Notes under the pieces: generated by a model
The model's database searches: none
Seen by the model: only the letters and a program-made list of their open reading frames with translations
Told to the model about the DNA's origin: nothing
Position numbers and translations under genes: made by a program
Assembly: GCA_007859745.1 (NCBI GenBank)
Contig: SMLU01000001.1
Location: forward strand, 1,736,001-1,800,000
Length of the DNA stretch: 64,000 nucleotides
Direction of reading: 5' to 3'
DNA from: Phycisphaerae bacterium RAS1
Lineage (GTDB): Bacteria; Planctomycetota; Phycisphaerae; UBA1845; Fen-1342
In this document: piece by piece, positions 9,099-16,770 of the stretch
How positions within the stretch are numbered: the first letter of the stretch is position 1
How the letters are laid out: every line of letters begins with the position of its first letter

Positions 9099-9547
9099 CT
9101 CGGCTCCTGAACTCGACGCCACTGGGTGAAGTAATCTCGGAGCGACAGCTCCACCGGCACCGCGAACGAGCTGCGCATCGCTTCGTCTTCAATCGCCAGA
9201 TCAACCTCGTTGCCTACATCGCATGGCTGGAATGCGAACGGCACGCGCCGCCGAGTCGACTTGAGCTTCCGGGTCGCCATCGGGCCATCTGCACACGCGA
9301 TCTGCTGGACCTACTTCATGCGCATCGATATCGCTGCGCCCTCTCTGGCCGAGTGCTCGAACCAGCGAACGCGGCGATGGATCACGTCCTGCCAGTGAGC
9401 CGTGGAGGGCGCCACTCAATCGAGAACATCCAGTTGCTCGAGAAGGCCGTGAACCGAGCGAAGGGAACGATGACGAACGAGGAGTTCATCGCGATGTGCC
9501 GGGAAGTCGTGGTTTGGATGGACAGCCGGCGCGAGGGCGGCACTTGA
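8999..9547 (+). CDS. HNH endonuclease with terminase-like HTH module
   Basis: The C-terminal half is an HNH nuclease: a CALSG knuckle, then DH at 128-129 (DHVLPVSRGG), then the ENIQLL and N-x-AKG segment. The N-terminal part (about 29-90) is a helix-turn-helix-like module. Its RLLNSTPLGEV and SERQLHRHR segments are nearly identical to the N-terminus of the large terminase encoded 5 kb downstream. HNH proteins near packaging genes are known to assist terminase cutting at cos ends, which fits a shared DNA-recognition module. The ATG at 8999 is chosen, since the open frame upstream to 8372 runs through low-complexity repeat DNA. The start is uncertain, the domain content firm. Confidence 0.8.
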   Translation: MGILGGAAWRDALSIRPQERQGAPLGFLRPRDLTRLLNSTPLGEVISERQLHRHRERAAHRFVFNRQINLVAYIAWLECERHAPPSRLELPGRHRAICTRDLLDLLHAHRYRCALSGRVLEPANAAMDHVLPVSRGGRHSIENIQLLEKAVNRAKGTMTNEEFIAMCREVVVWMDSRREGGT

Positions 9548-9765
9548 ACACAGGACGACGAGCCGAAACGGCCGCCCCGAGCCGCGTCGTGGCGCGTTTG
9601 GGGCGAGCGTGGGCGACGCGGGGCGGCCGGGTCGTACCCGCGTACCACCTGGCGGCCCATTGGCGAGGGCCGGCGTTCGTGGCGAACCCGGGCGACCAGG
9701 CTGGCGCGGGAGTGAATGTGGGCGGGCGCGCGGACGCGCCGCCGTTATGACACGGAGGTCGTTCG

Positions 9766-11154
9766 ATGAAGATTGAGTTGCGGCCGTTGGCCGAGGTCAA
9801 GCCGTACGAGAAGAACCCGCGCGACAACGATGCGGCCGTAGCGGCCGTCGCCGAATCGATCCGACGCTTCGGGTTCCGGCAGCCGATCGTCGTGGACGAA
9901 GCCGGCGTCATCGTCTGCGGGCACACACGCTGGAAGGCGGCGCAGATGCTCGGCCTCGACAAGGTGCCGGTGCACGTCGCGCGCGATCTAACGCCCGAAC
10001 AGGTGCGTGCCTACCGCATCGCCGACAACAAGACGAACGAGCTGGCCGAATGGAATGTGGACCTGCTGCCGATTGAGATCGCCGAGCTGCGCGACGCCGG
10101 CATCGATTGGTCGCTGCTGGGTTTCGACGCAGACGACCTAGCAAAGCTGTTTGATGCGGCCGACGGCATCAAGCAGGGCCTGACCGATCCCGACGACATC
10201 CCGGCGCCACCTGACGACGCGACCACGCGGCCGGGCGACCTGTGGATTCTGAGGAGCGAAGGCGGCGTCGAGCATCGGCTGCTGTGCGGCGACAGCAGCC
10301 GCGCCGCTGACGTCGATCGGTTGCTCGACGGTGCGGCGATCCACCTCGTGAACACCGATCCGCCCTACAACGTGAAGGTCGAGCCGCGCAGCAACAACGC
10401 GATTGCAGCCGGCCTGTCGTCGTTCCCGGCGACCGCGTCGGCGCGCGAAGGCGGTGGGCTGACGCACCACCAAGGCTTCGACGTCGCACGTCAGGGGCCG
10501 AAGAAGGCGACGACGGCGAAGCTGCGCGCCAAAGACCGTTCGCTGGCGAACGACTTCGTCTCCGACGCGGCGTTCGACGCGATGCTGGACGCCTGGTTCG
10601 GCAACATGACCCGCGTGCTGCTGCCCGGCCGCGGGTTCTACATCTGGGGCGGCTACGCCAACCTCGGCAACTACCCGCCGTTCCTGAAGAAGCACGGCCT
10701 CTACTTCTCGCAGGGGATCGTCTGGGACAAGCAGCACCCGGTGCTGACGCGGAAGGACTTCATGGGGGCCTTCGAGATCTGCTTCTACGGCTGGCGCGAG
10801 GGCGCCGGGCACGTCTACCTCGGACCGACGAACGCGACCGACCTCTGGCATGTGAAGAAGGTCAACCCGCAATCGATGGTGCACTTGACTGAGAAGCCCG
10901 TCGAGCTGGCGACGCAGGCGATGCAGTACTCGTCGCGGCCGGGCGAGAACGTGCTGGACCTCTTCGGCGGCAGCGGCTCGACGCTGATCGCGGCCGAGCA
11001 GACCGGACGCCGCGCGTTCCTAGTGGAACTCGACCCACCGTATTGCGACGTCATCGTCGAGCGGTTCGAAAAGTTCTCGGGGAGGAAGGCGGAGCGGATT
11101 TCAGCCAGTGAGAACGCCGCGACAACTGCCGCGGCGTCTGCGGGAGGGGTGTGA
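9766..11154 (+). CDS. ParB-like domain fused to N4/N6 DNA methyltransferase
   Basis: 462 residues. The N-terminal ParB/Srx-like nuclease domain (about 1-110) shows IELRPLAEVKPYEKNPR and CGHTRWKAA. The methyltransferase domain carries DPPY at 198-201 and the SAM-binding strand ending in D398 with FGGSGS at 400-405. The catalytic motif precedes the SAM motif, the beta-class order of amino-methyltransferases (m4C or m6A). This fusion is common in phages and modifies phage DNA, protecting it from restriction or marking packaging sites. GGAGG lies 8 bases before the ATG. A 218-bp gap separates it from the HNH gene. It converges with the leftward cluster, leaving 5 bp. Confidence 0.92.
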   Translation: MKIELRPLAEVKPYEKNPRDNDAAVAAVAESIRRFGFRQPIVVDEAGVIVCGHTRWKAAQMLGLDKVPVHVARDLTPEQVRAYRIADNKTNELAEWNVDLLPIEIAELRDAGIDWSLLGFDADDLAKLFDAADGIKQGLTDPDDIPAPPDDATTRPGDLWILRSEGGVEHRLLCGDSSRAADVDRLLDGAAIHLVNTDPPYNVKVEPRSNNAIAAGLSSFPATASAREGGGLTHHQGFDVARQGPKKATTAKLRAKDRSLANDFVSDAAFDAMLDAWFGNMTRVLLPGRGFYIWGGYANLGNYPPFLKKHGLYFSQGIVWDKQHPVLTRKDFMGAFEICFYGWREGAGHVYLGPTNATDLWHVKKVNPQSMVHLTEKPVELATQAMQYSSRPGENVLDLFGGSGSTLIAAEQTGRRAFLVELDPPYCDVIVERFEKFSGRKAERISASENAATTAAASAGGV

Positions 11155-11159
11155 GGATG

Positions 11160-12047
11160 CTACGCGCCGACGTACTCGAACTGCCCGCGGTCGACCTTCT
11201 TGAAGCGCGCCTCGTCGCCCTTGGTGTTCACCTCGCGCAGGATGGCGGCGTAGAGCGTGGCGTGGGGCGTCTTGCCATTCGGGCTGGTCCAGAGGTTCTG
11301 CTCGGCCATCGTCGCGATCAGTTCGACGCAGTTCATCGCCTTGCCGGCGGCCTTGAGCACCTGCGCCGCGGCGTCGAGCGCGCTGAGGCGCTTGGGCTTG
11401 GCGTCCGCTGCGGGCGGGCGCTGGACTTTCGGCTTCGACGCCGCCTTCGCCTTCGCGGTCGTCGGCTTGTCGGTCTTGGTCGCCGCCGCCTTCTTGAAGC
11501 TCTTGGTGCCGGACTTCTTCGCGTTCTTGCTGCTCTTGGACATGGGATTTTCCTTCGTGTTGGTAGCTACGATCGTGCTCTCGCTCGCGCCGGCGGAACC
11601 GTCCGCCGGCGTCTCATTCGTTTCACAGACGCGCTGCCAGCAGGCGCTGCACAGCGGCTTGCCCAGGTGGTTGACGGCCGTTTCGCCGCGGCAGCGGGGC
11701 GTGCTGCAGCGGTCGAGATTGTGGTAGTTGTTGCACTCCGGCGAATCGAGCACCTGCTCGGAGGGCACGCCGGCCTTGATCACGCGCGCCATGCGTTCGC
11801 CGTCGATGCGGTCCAGCGGCGGCGGGTACGCGCCGGTCTCGGCCATCGGTTCGGCCATCCGCTCGACCCACGGCCCGCGGAACTGCTCGGGACGGTGGAC
11901 GAATTCGTCCAGGCCGGTCTCGACGACCGTGACAAGCCAGAGTCGCTCATCGTCTGTGGTCGGAGCCGTTTGAACGCGCACTCGCACGACGCGGTGCTTG
12001 ATCCGGCAGCGGTAATCCCGTCCGACAATGATCTCCTCGCGTCGCAT
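11160..12047 (-). CDS. HARE-HTH domain protein with Cys-rich N-terminal part
   Basis: The 295-codon frame has two parts. Codons 1-155 give an unrecognised protein with a CSTPRC ... CSACWQRVC cysteine set suggestive of zinc binding. After a lysine/alanine-rich linker, the last ~80 residues are a HARE-HTH winged-helix domain (LSALDAAAQVLKAAG ... FKKVDRGQFEYVGA), a DNA-binding fold found in restriction and chromatin proteins. An internal ATG at 11543 has AAGGAA upstream and would make the HARE part (127 aa) a separate product, so it may be one fusion or two nested products. It is the last gene of the leftward cluster. Confidence 0.65.
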   Translation of the reverse strand: MRREEIIVGRDYRCRIKHRVVRVRVQTAPTTDDERLWLVTVVETGLDEFVHRPEQFRGPWVERMAEPMAETGAYPPPLDRIDGERMARVIKAGVPSEQVLDSPECNNYHNLDRCSTPRCRGETAVNHLGKPLCSACWQRVCETNETPADGSAGASESTIVATNTKENPMSKSSKNAKKSGTKSFKKAAATKTDKPTTAKAKAASKPKVQRPPAADAKPKRLSALDAAAQVLKAAGKAMNCVELIATMAEQNLWTSPNGKTPHATLYAAILREVNTKGDEARFKKVDRGQFEYVGA

Positions 12048-12050
12048 GGG

Positions 12051-12278
12051 CTACTCCGTATGCAGCGAGGTGACGACCTGGTCGATCGTCGCTTCCCGCT
12101 TCGGTGTGACCGGGCCGCGCAGCCGCTGGGCGCTGTGGATGTGAATCCGCCGGCCGGTGGCGAGGTTGGTCGCGTCCCAACCACCGTAGTAGTTCGTGCG
12201 CTCAATGCGCACCGTGGTCAGCGTGTTGCTGACCTTGGCGGTGTAGATTCCGCCAATCTCGACGTCCTTCTTCTTCAT
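12051..12278 (-). CDS. Small conserved-type phage protein, 75 aa
   Basis: Unrecognised. A strong AAGGAG lies 6 bases before the ATG at 12278, and the gene ends 3 bp before the next start. The sequence ([17 protein letters not shown], then TTVRIERT) suggests a small beta-barrel, similar to short planctomycete proteins that control or bind nucleic acid, but no function can be assigned. Between this gene and the next upstream one, 12279-12404 shows nothing recognisable. Confidence 0.6.
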   Translation of the reverse strand: MKKKDVEIGGIYTAKVSNTLTTVRIERTNYYGGWDATNLATGRRIHIHSAQRLRGPVTPKREATIDQVVTSLHTE

Positions 12279-12404
12279 CGCGTTCTCCTTGCCTCGTCAG
12301 GCCCGGGTCTCAAGCGCCCGGGCTACGCGGGCCGCGTCGGTTGCGTCGTGGAGGCTGTTGCAGCGTCCGTCATGCAGCGAGCCGCGACCCGCGTTTCGGC
12401 GGCG

Positions 12405-12752
12405 TCACTTGTCGCAGATGCAGTCGTTGCGGCAGCAGGCCGTGCAGGTGCCGAGCGACTCGTCATCCGTGTCCTCGTCTTCTTCGTCGTCATCGGTGGT
12501 CGTCGCGTAGCCGCTCTGGACGATGGTGATCTGGAACTCGCTGCCGTCCGCGAGCCGCAGCACCAGGCCCGCGTTGTGCGTCAGGTAGCCGCCGGCGGCG
12601 AAACCCGTGATGGCGCATTTCGCGAACTCGCTGTCGATATCGATGTCGTCCTTCCAGGCTTCGGATTCGTCTCGCTCGTCGTCGGGCGCGGGGCGATTGC
12701 TGAGTTCGTCGAACAGATTCTCAAGAATCGCTTGGACGTCGTGGCCGGTCAT
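12405..12752 (-). CDS. Acidic protein with C-terminal Cys cluster, 115 aa
   Basis: Unrecognised. The start at 12752 has AAGGAG 8 bases upstream. The protein has two acidic stretches (ERDESEAWKDDIDID and a run of DDEEDED) and ends CTACCRNDCICDK, a tight five-cysteine cluster that could bind zinc. A strongly acidic phage early protein could be a DNA mimic that blocks host DNA-binding enzymes, but this is speculation from charge alone. Confidence 0.6.
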   Translation of the reverse strand: MTGHDVQAILENLFDELSNRPAPDDERDESEAWKDDIDIDSEFAKCAITGFAAGGYLTHNAGLVLRLADGSEFQITIVQSGYATTTDDDEEDEDTDDESLGTCTACCRNDCICDK

Positions 12753-12767
12753 GGTCGTTGCTCCTTC

Positions 12768-12995
12768 CTAGTTCACCGGGACGGTCATGATGATGTTGCG
12801 ACCGTCCGGCAGGTCGTGGTCGAACAGGTAAGCGAACTCGACGCCCGCGGCGGCGAGGCGCTCGGCCTCAGCCCGCGGCATCGCGTAGTACTTGCCGCCG
12901 AGCGACAGCGCCCGGTCGTCGCGTGGGTCGGCGTAGGTGTGCTGGATGGCTTCGTCGGCGCTGTCGAACTCGATGGCGGTGAACTCGATCGTCAT
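12768..12995 (-). CDS. Small hypothetical protein, 75 aa
   Basis: Unrecognised. It starts at 12995 with GAGG about 8 bases upstream. The segment AEAERLAAAGVEFAYLFDH resembles the end of the next protein upstream (ADADRLEAMGYEYAPR). The two may be distant paralogues, each pairing a short strand-rich part with a D/E-x-ERL-x-x-x-G helix. Confidence 0.55.
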   Translation of the reverse strand: MTIEFTAIEFDSADEAIQHTYADPRDDRALSLGGKYYAMPRAEAERLAAAGVEFAYLFDHDLPDGRNIIMTVPVN

Positions 12996-13016
12996 GGCAG
13001 TCTTTCCTCTTGGCGG

Positions 13017-13229
13017 TCAGCGGGGCGCGTACTCGTATCCCATCGCTTCGAGGCGATCAGCGTCGGCGGGCGTCACCACCCACCACTCGACCCGGTCTTC
13101 GTCGGCGTGGCCGAGCATCACTCGTGCCGGCTTGCCGGGCCGGTCGCAGAACGACCAGGCCGATTCCGGCGTGTTGAACACGAACCCGTAAATCTGCCGG
13201 CCGTCTTTCGTCGTGGCCAATCGCGTCAT
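13017..13229 (-). CDS. Small hypothetical protein, 70 aa
   Basis: Unrecognised. GAAGGAGA precedes the ATG at 13229. The text is protein-like, with MTRLATTKDGRQIYGFVF at the start and a WWVVTPADADRLEAMGYEYA end similar to the neighbouring 75-residue protein. It is part of the leftward array of short, individually Shine-Dalgarno-led genes typical of phage early regions. Confidence 0.55.
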   Translation of the reverse strand: MTRLATTKDGRQIYGFVFNTPESAWSFCDRPGKPARVMLGHADEDRVEWWVVTPADADRLEAMGYEYAPR

Positions 13230-13262
13230 CGCGGTTCTCCTTCGCTGGTGCGGGGTGTTGGC

Positions 13263-13451
13263 TCAGAACTCGAATCCGAGCTTCAGGCAGCGCTCCATGT
13301 CTGCCACGGCCATTTCCCTGGCCCGCAAAATGCGCGACGCCCACGCGGCGATGCCGAGGCACTGGCAACGCGCGCATTCGCGCAGGAACTTCCTCAGGTC
13401 GTTGTCGAGCCTCATCGTCGTCGTCTCCGCGTTGTTCTTGGTGGTCGTCAT
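13263..13451 (-). CDS. Small hypothetical protein, 62 aa
   Basis: Unrecognised. AAGGAG lies 8 bases before the ATG at 13451. The composition is helical with a C-x-x-C pair (ARCQC). The first 12 residues are Thr/Asn-rich. It may be a small regulator, but no HTH signature is convincing. Confidence 0.5.
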   Translation of the reverse strand: MTTTKNNAETTTMRLDNDLRKFLRECARCQCLGIAAWASRILRAREMAVADMERCLKLGFEF

Positions 13452-13463
13452 GGTCGTAGCTCC

Positions 13464-13688
13464 TTACCAGGCGTTCAGGTGGAGAATGGTCGAGGGCGTG
13501 TAGCCGCACTTGCGGGCCTCGCGTTCGATCGCCCTGCGAACCGCCGGCGTCGCGCTGCGGCTGTTGTAGATGCGCGCCAGCCGGCCCCAACTCAGCGTTT
13601 CGATCCGTCGGCCGCGGCGGCCATCCGCATTCAACCAGGTCATCAGGTTCGTTCGCGTCGTCTTCGCGTTGATCTTCTTCGTCGTCAT
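13464..13688 (-). CDS. Small basic protein, first gene of leftward cluster, 74 aa
   Basis: Unrecognised. The frame is open from 13757, but the ATG at 13688 (MTTKKINAKTTRTN) has AAGGAG 9 bases upstream and is preferred. The protein is basic, with LSWGRLARIYNSRSAT followed by a helix AVRRAIEREARKCG, compatible with DNA binding. It is the promoter-proximal gene of the cluster, the place where an early regulator would be expected. Confidence 0.55.
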   Translation of the reverse strand: MTTKKINAKTTRTNLMTWLNADGRRGRRIETLSWGRLARIYNSRSATPAVRRAIEREARKCGYTPSTILHLNAW

Positions 13689-13767
13689 CGCCGTCGCTCC
13701 TTGGTACGGGCTTCGTTCGTACAGCACGACAGTGCCATGAGTCCGCGAGAACATCAACTCGAATTCC

Positions 13768-13787
13768 GAGAATCACTAGATATTCTC
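13768..13787. promoter_or_regulatory. Palindrome in the divergent intergenic region
   Basis: GAGAAT and ATTCTC are arranged as an inverted repeat with an 8-base spacer. It lies between the leftward small-gene cluster and the rightward packaging genes (gap 13689-13855). Its place in the only divergent control region of this part of the phage makes it a candidate operator. No clear -35/-10 pair could be assigned. Confidence 0.35.
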
Positions 13788-13855
13788 ACTTGGGACCTGG
13801 GAGGCGGGTCGCCACCCGTGGGAGCTGGGTCACCACTCGGGACGGGGAGGGCGGC

Positions 13856-14059
13856 GTGAGCGAGCCGAAGGTCGATCCCCGCGCGCTGACGGTGGACGAA
13901 GCCGCCCGCCTGTTGTCGGCCGCCGGCGGCCAGTTGATCTCAGTCGAGATGATCGAGCCCGACATCGCCGCGGGCGCACCGATCAACGGTGACGGAACGC
14001 TGAACCTGGCCCACTACGCCGCCTGGCTCGTGCGGGAGATGTCCAGCCGTGACGATTGA
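13856..14059 (+). CDS. Small HTH protein, candidate small terminase subunit
   Basis: 67 residues from GTG 13856, with GGGGAGG 5 bases upstream; an ATG at 13790 in frame lacks such a site. The sequence ARLLSAAGGQLISVEMIEPD ... NLAHYAAWLV aligns along its length with the N-terminal module of the adjacent large terminase (RLLNSTPLGEVLSERQLHR ... LLRYVAWLV). It therefore looks like a free-standing copy of that HTH module. Small terminase subunits are HTH proteins encoded just before the large subunit, as here, and the genes overlap by 11 bp. The small-subunit role is inferred from position and similarity to the module. Confidence 0.6.
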   Translation: MSEPKVDPRALTVDEAARLLSAAGGQLISVEMIEPDIAAGAPINGDGTLNLAHYAAWLVREMSSRDD

Positions 14060-16334
14060 CCCGCGCAAGCTGAAGCCCGGCGAGCTCGTGCGGCTGCTAA
14101 ACTCGACGCCGCTTGGCGAGGTGCTCAGCGAGCGGCAGCTCCACCGCCATCGCTCGCGCGCCGGCTTTCGTATCGGCGACGGGCGGACGGTGGACCTGCT
14201 GCGCTACGTCGCGTGGCTGGTGCTCGAGCGGCATCGCCCGCGTCCTGAACCCACGGGGCTGACCGGTTACGAGGCCATGAAGGAACGCGCCGCGCAGCGC
14301 AACCGCGCGTTGGCGCTGCTCGGCCGCGACATCGGCCAGCCGCCCGCGGTCGCGAACCCGGATCGGCGATCGCGGGCCCAGCGAGACTTCCGCTTCTTCT
14401 GTGAGGGCTACTTTCCGCAGACGTTCCATTTGCCGTGGTCGCCGGACCATCTGAAGGTCGTGGCCAAGATCGAGCAGGCGGTGCTGGAGGGCGGGCTGTT
14501 CGCGATGGCCATGCCGCGCGGCTCGGGCAAGACCTCGCTGTGCGAGACGGCCTGCCTCTGGGCGATTGCCTACGGGCATCGCGAGTATGTGGCGCTGATC
14601 GGCAGTGACGAAGAACACGCTGCCAACATGCTCGATTCGATCAAGGTCGAGCTGGAGACCAACGACGCGCTGCTGGATGATTTCCCGGAGGTGGTCTACC
14701 CCATTCGCGCCTTGGAGGGGATTCACCAGCGCGCCGCCGGTCAGCTCTGTCAGGGCAAGCAGACCTACATCGGCTGGACGGCCAAGGAGATCGCGCTGCC
14801 CACGATGCCCGGCAGCCGGGCCAGCGGCTCAATCATGAGCGTGGCCGGCATCACCGGCCGCATCCGTGGCATGAAGCACAAACGCGTGGACGGCACATCG
14901 GTACGGCCGTTGCTCGTGCTGATCGACGATCCGCAAACAGACGAATCGGCCCGGTCGCCGTCGCAATGCGTGACGCGCGAACGAATCCTGTCAGGCGCGA
15001 TCCTGGGCCTGGCCGGGCCCGGGCGAAAGATCGCCGGCCTGATGACGCTCACAGTCGTCCGCCCTGACGACCTGGCCGATCGCATCCTCGACCGCGAAAA
15101 ACACCCACAGTGGCAAGGGCAGCGCACGAAGATGGTCTACTCCTTTCCGACGAGCGAGGCGCTCTGGGCCGGCTACGCCGACCTGTGGCGCGCGGGCATG
15201 CGCGCCGAGCGCGGCATCGCCGAGGCCACCGAGTTCTACCGCGCCCGGCGCGAGGCGATGGACGCCGGGGCGGTCGTCGCCTGGCCGCAGCGCCATCATC
15301 CGGATGAACTCTCCGCCGTGCAGCATGCCATGAACCTGCGGCTCGACCGCGGCGACGCGGCGTTCTGGGCCGAGTACCAGAACGAGCCGCTGCCCGAGGT
15401 GGTGTACGACGGCGACTTGCTGACGCCCGATGACGTGTGTCGCAAGCTGAACAACCGCAAGCGCTACGAGATTCCGCAGGCCTGCACGACGCTGACGGCG
15501 TTCATCGACGTGCAGGACAAGGCCCTTTACTACGTGGTGGTGGCCTGGGCCGCGGGTTTTGACGGCTATGTCGTTGATTACGGCACGGAACCGGGCCAGA
15601 AGGAAGCCTATTTCACGCTGCGCGAGCTGCGGCGGACGCTGGCGCGCGCCGCGCCCGGCGCCGGCCCGGAGGGGGCGATCTACGCCGGACTCGAACGGCT
15701 GACGGCGGCCCTGATCGGCCGCGACTGGTCGAGCGACGATGGCGCGGCGCTGACGATTGACAGAGTGCTGATCGACGCGAACTGGGGCGAGACGACCGAC
15801 CTGGTGAAACGCTTCTGCCGGCAGTGCGCGCATCCGGGCGTGGTGATGCCCTCGCACGGGCGCTTTGTCGGGGCGTCGTCGGTCCCATTCCACGAATACA
15901 CGCTGCGGCCGGGCGAGAAAGCGGGCGAAAACTGGCGGATTCCACCGCCCAAGGTCCGCGGAATCGCGCGGCACGTCGCCTTTGACGCGAACTACTGGAA
16001 AACGATGGTCCACCGGCGGCTGCGGACGGCGCTGGGCGACCGCGGCTGTCTGTCGCTGTGGGGAGCGCAGCCCGAGCGGCACCGCATGTTCGCCGAGCAC
16101 GTGACGGCCGAGACGCCAGTGCGCGTCAGCGGCCGCGGCCGGACGGTCGAGGAATGGAAGCAGCGCCCCGGCGCCGACAATCACCTGTTCGACTGCCTGG
16201 TCGGCTGCACGGTCGCGGCGTCGATGGAGGGCATCGCGCTGCGCGAGATCGGAGACGCGCGGCCGCGGAAGCAGCCGCGAAGCTGGGCGGCGCTGCAGCA
16301 GGCCGCCCGGCGGCGCAGGGAGGCGCCGGCATGA
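14049..16334 (+). CDS. terL: Phage large terminase with N-terminal HTH module
   Basis: 761 residues. Residues 1-65 are the HTH-like module shared with the HNH protein. The packaging ATPase follows, with Walker A PRGSGKT at 156-162 and Walker B ending in D293-D294. The C-terminal nuclease domain has acidic residues D487 (TAFIDVQ), D576 (DANWG) and D710/D715 (DNHLFDC). Large terminases cut concatemeric DNA and pump it through the portal into the prohead. The start is GTG 14049, overlapping the small HTH gene, and the stop overlaps the zinc-ribbon start. The last 803 bp of this gene are duplicated at 62,193. The lysine/serine-poor extreme C-terminus is a basic tail. Confidence 0.93.
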   Translation: MTIDPRKLKPGELVRLLNSTPLGEVLSERQLHRHRSRAGFRIGDGRTVDLLRYVAWLVLERHRPRPEPTGLTGYEAMKERAAQRNRALALLGRDIGQPPAVANPDRRSRAQRDFRFFCEGYFPQTFHLPWSPDHLKVVAKIEQAVLEGGLFAMAMPRGSGKTSLCETACLWAIAYGHREYVALIGSDEEHAANMLDSIKVELETNDALLDDFPEVVYPIRALEGIHQRAAGQLCQGKQTYIGWTAKEIALPTMPGSRASGSIMSVAGITGRIRGMKHKRVDGTSVRPLLVLIDDPQTDESARSPSQCVTRERILSGAILGLAGPGRKIAGLMTLTVVRPDDLADRILDREKHPQWQGQRTKMVYSFPTSEALWAGYADLWRAGMRAERGIAEATEFYRARREAMDAGAVVAWPQRHHPDELSAVQHAMNLRLDRGDAAFWAEYQNEPLPEVVYDGDLLTPDDVCRKLNNRKRYEIPQACTTLTAFIDVQDKALYYVVVAWAAGFDGYVVDYGTEPGQKEAYFTLRELRRTLARAAPGAGPEGAIYAGLERLTAALIGRDWSSDDGAALTIDRVLIDANWGETTDLVKRFCRQCAHPGVVMPSHGRFVGASSVPFHEYTLRPGEKAGENWRIPPPKVRGIARHVAFDANYWKTMVHRRLRTALGDRGCLSLWGAQPERHRMFAEHVTAETPVRVSGRGRTVEEWKQRPGADNHLFDCLVGCTVAASMEGIALREIGDARPRKQPRSWAALQQAARRRREAPA

Positions 16335-16522
16335 GCAAGAAGAACGCCAAAGCCCCGCCGAGCTGGGGCCGACCCAACTACGGGCTGGAGTGTCGCGAAT
16401 GCGGCTGCAAGGAGTTCTTCACTCTGGAAACGCGGCCGATCTGGAACGGCCGCATCCGCCGGCGGCGCGAATGTCGGCACTGCGGCAAACGCGTGACGAC
16501 GCTCGAGGTGCGGGTGAGCTGA
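16331..16522 (+). CDS. Zinc-ribbon protein, 63 aa
   Basis: It begins at the ATGA overlap with the terminase. Two C-x-x-C pairs (CRECG and CRHCG) are separated by about 28 residues, forming a single zinc ribbon like the one at the N-terminus of NrdR or in small phage transcription/packaging factors. Tight coupling to the terminase suggests an accessory packaging or late-gene role. A near-identical second copy (one Ala-to-Thr change) is at 62,992. Confidence 0.75.
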   Translation: MSKKNAKAPPSWGRPNYGLECRECGCKEFFTLETRPIWNGRIRRRRECRHCGKRVTTLEVRVS

Positions 16523-16539
16523 AAAGCGAGCCGCAGTGC

Positions 16540-16716
16540 GGTTACCTCGAACGACACTACCTCGTAGACGAACGTCGAGCCATCCTTCACGCGGCTTTCG
16601 CTGATCAGCCGGTCGCGGCGGTCGTAGGCGAAGGTCGTCATGTCCGTCGTTGCGGGCGAAACGGTCGCGTCGCACTCGGTTCGCGTGGCGACGGTGTTGT
16701 CGAGGCTCCGTGCAAA
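16540..16716 (-). pseudogene. Displaced YD/RHS-repeat fragment
   Basis: Read leftward, this codes SLDNTVATRTE, then DATVSPATTDMTTFAYD, then RDRLISESRVKDGSTFVYEV. It closely matches an internal stretch of the full YD-repeat protein encoded at about 19,340-19,490 (SLDNTVATRTE, VTTFTYDQRHRLISENRV). It has no start, no cage-end motif and no toxin, so it is a remnant. It lies downstream of the CPBP gene on the same strand, the position of displaced ('orphan') RHS pieces left after cassette exchange. The rest of 16,523-16,770 shows no gene. Confidence 0.75.
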
Positions 16717-16770
16717 ATCACGACCGGCCGCGCATCGCTGGGCTTCGAGTACGAAGCCCGGCCTACGCGA

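Noticed and set aside
11151-13859. 902-codon rightward open frame
   Set aside because: It is the opposite-strand shadow of the leftward small-gene array in GC-rich DNA. The leftward genes each have a Shine-Dalgarno site and normal composition, while this frame is Arg/Val/Leu-rich without domains.
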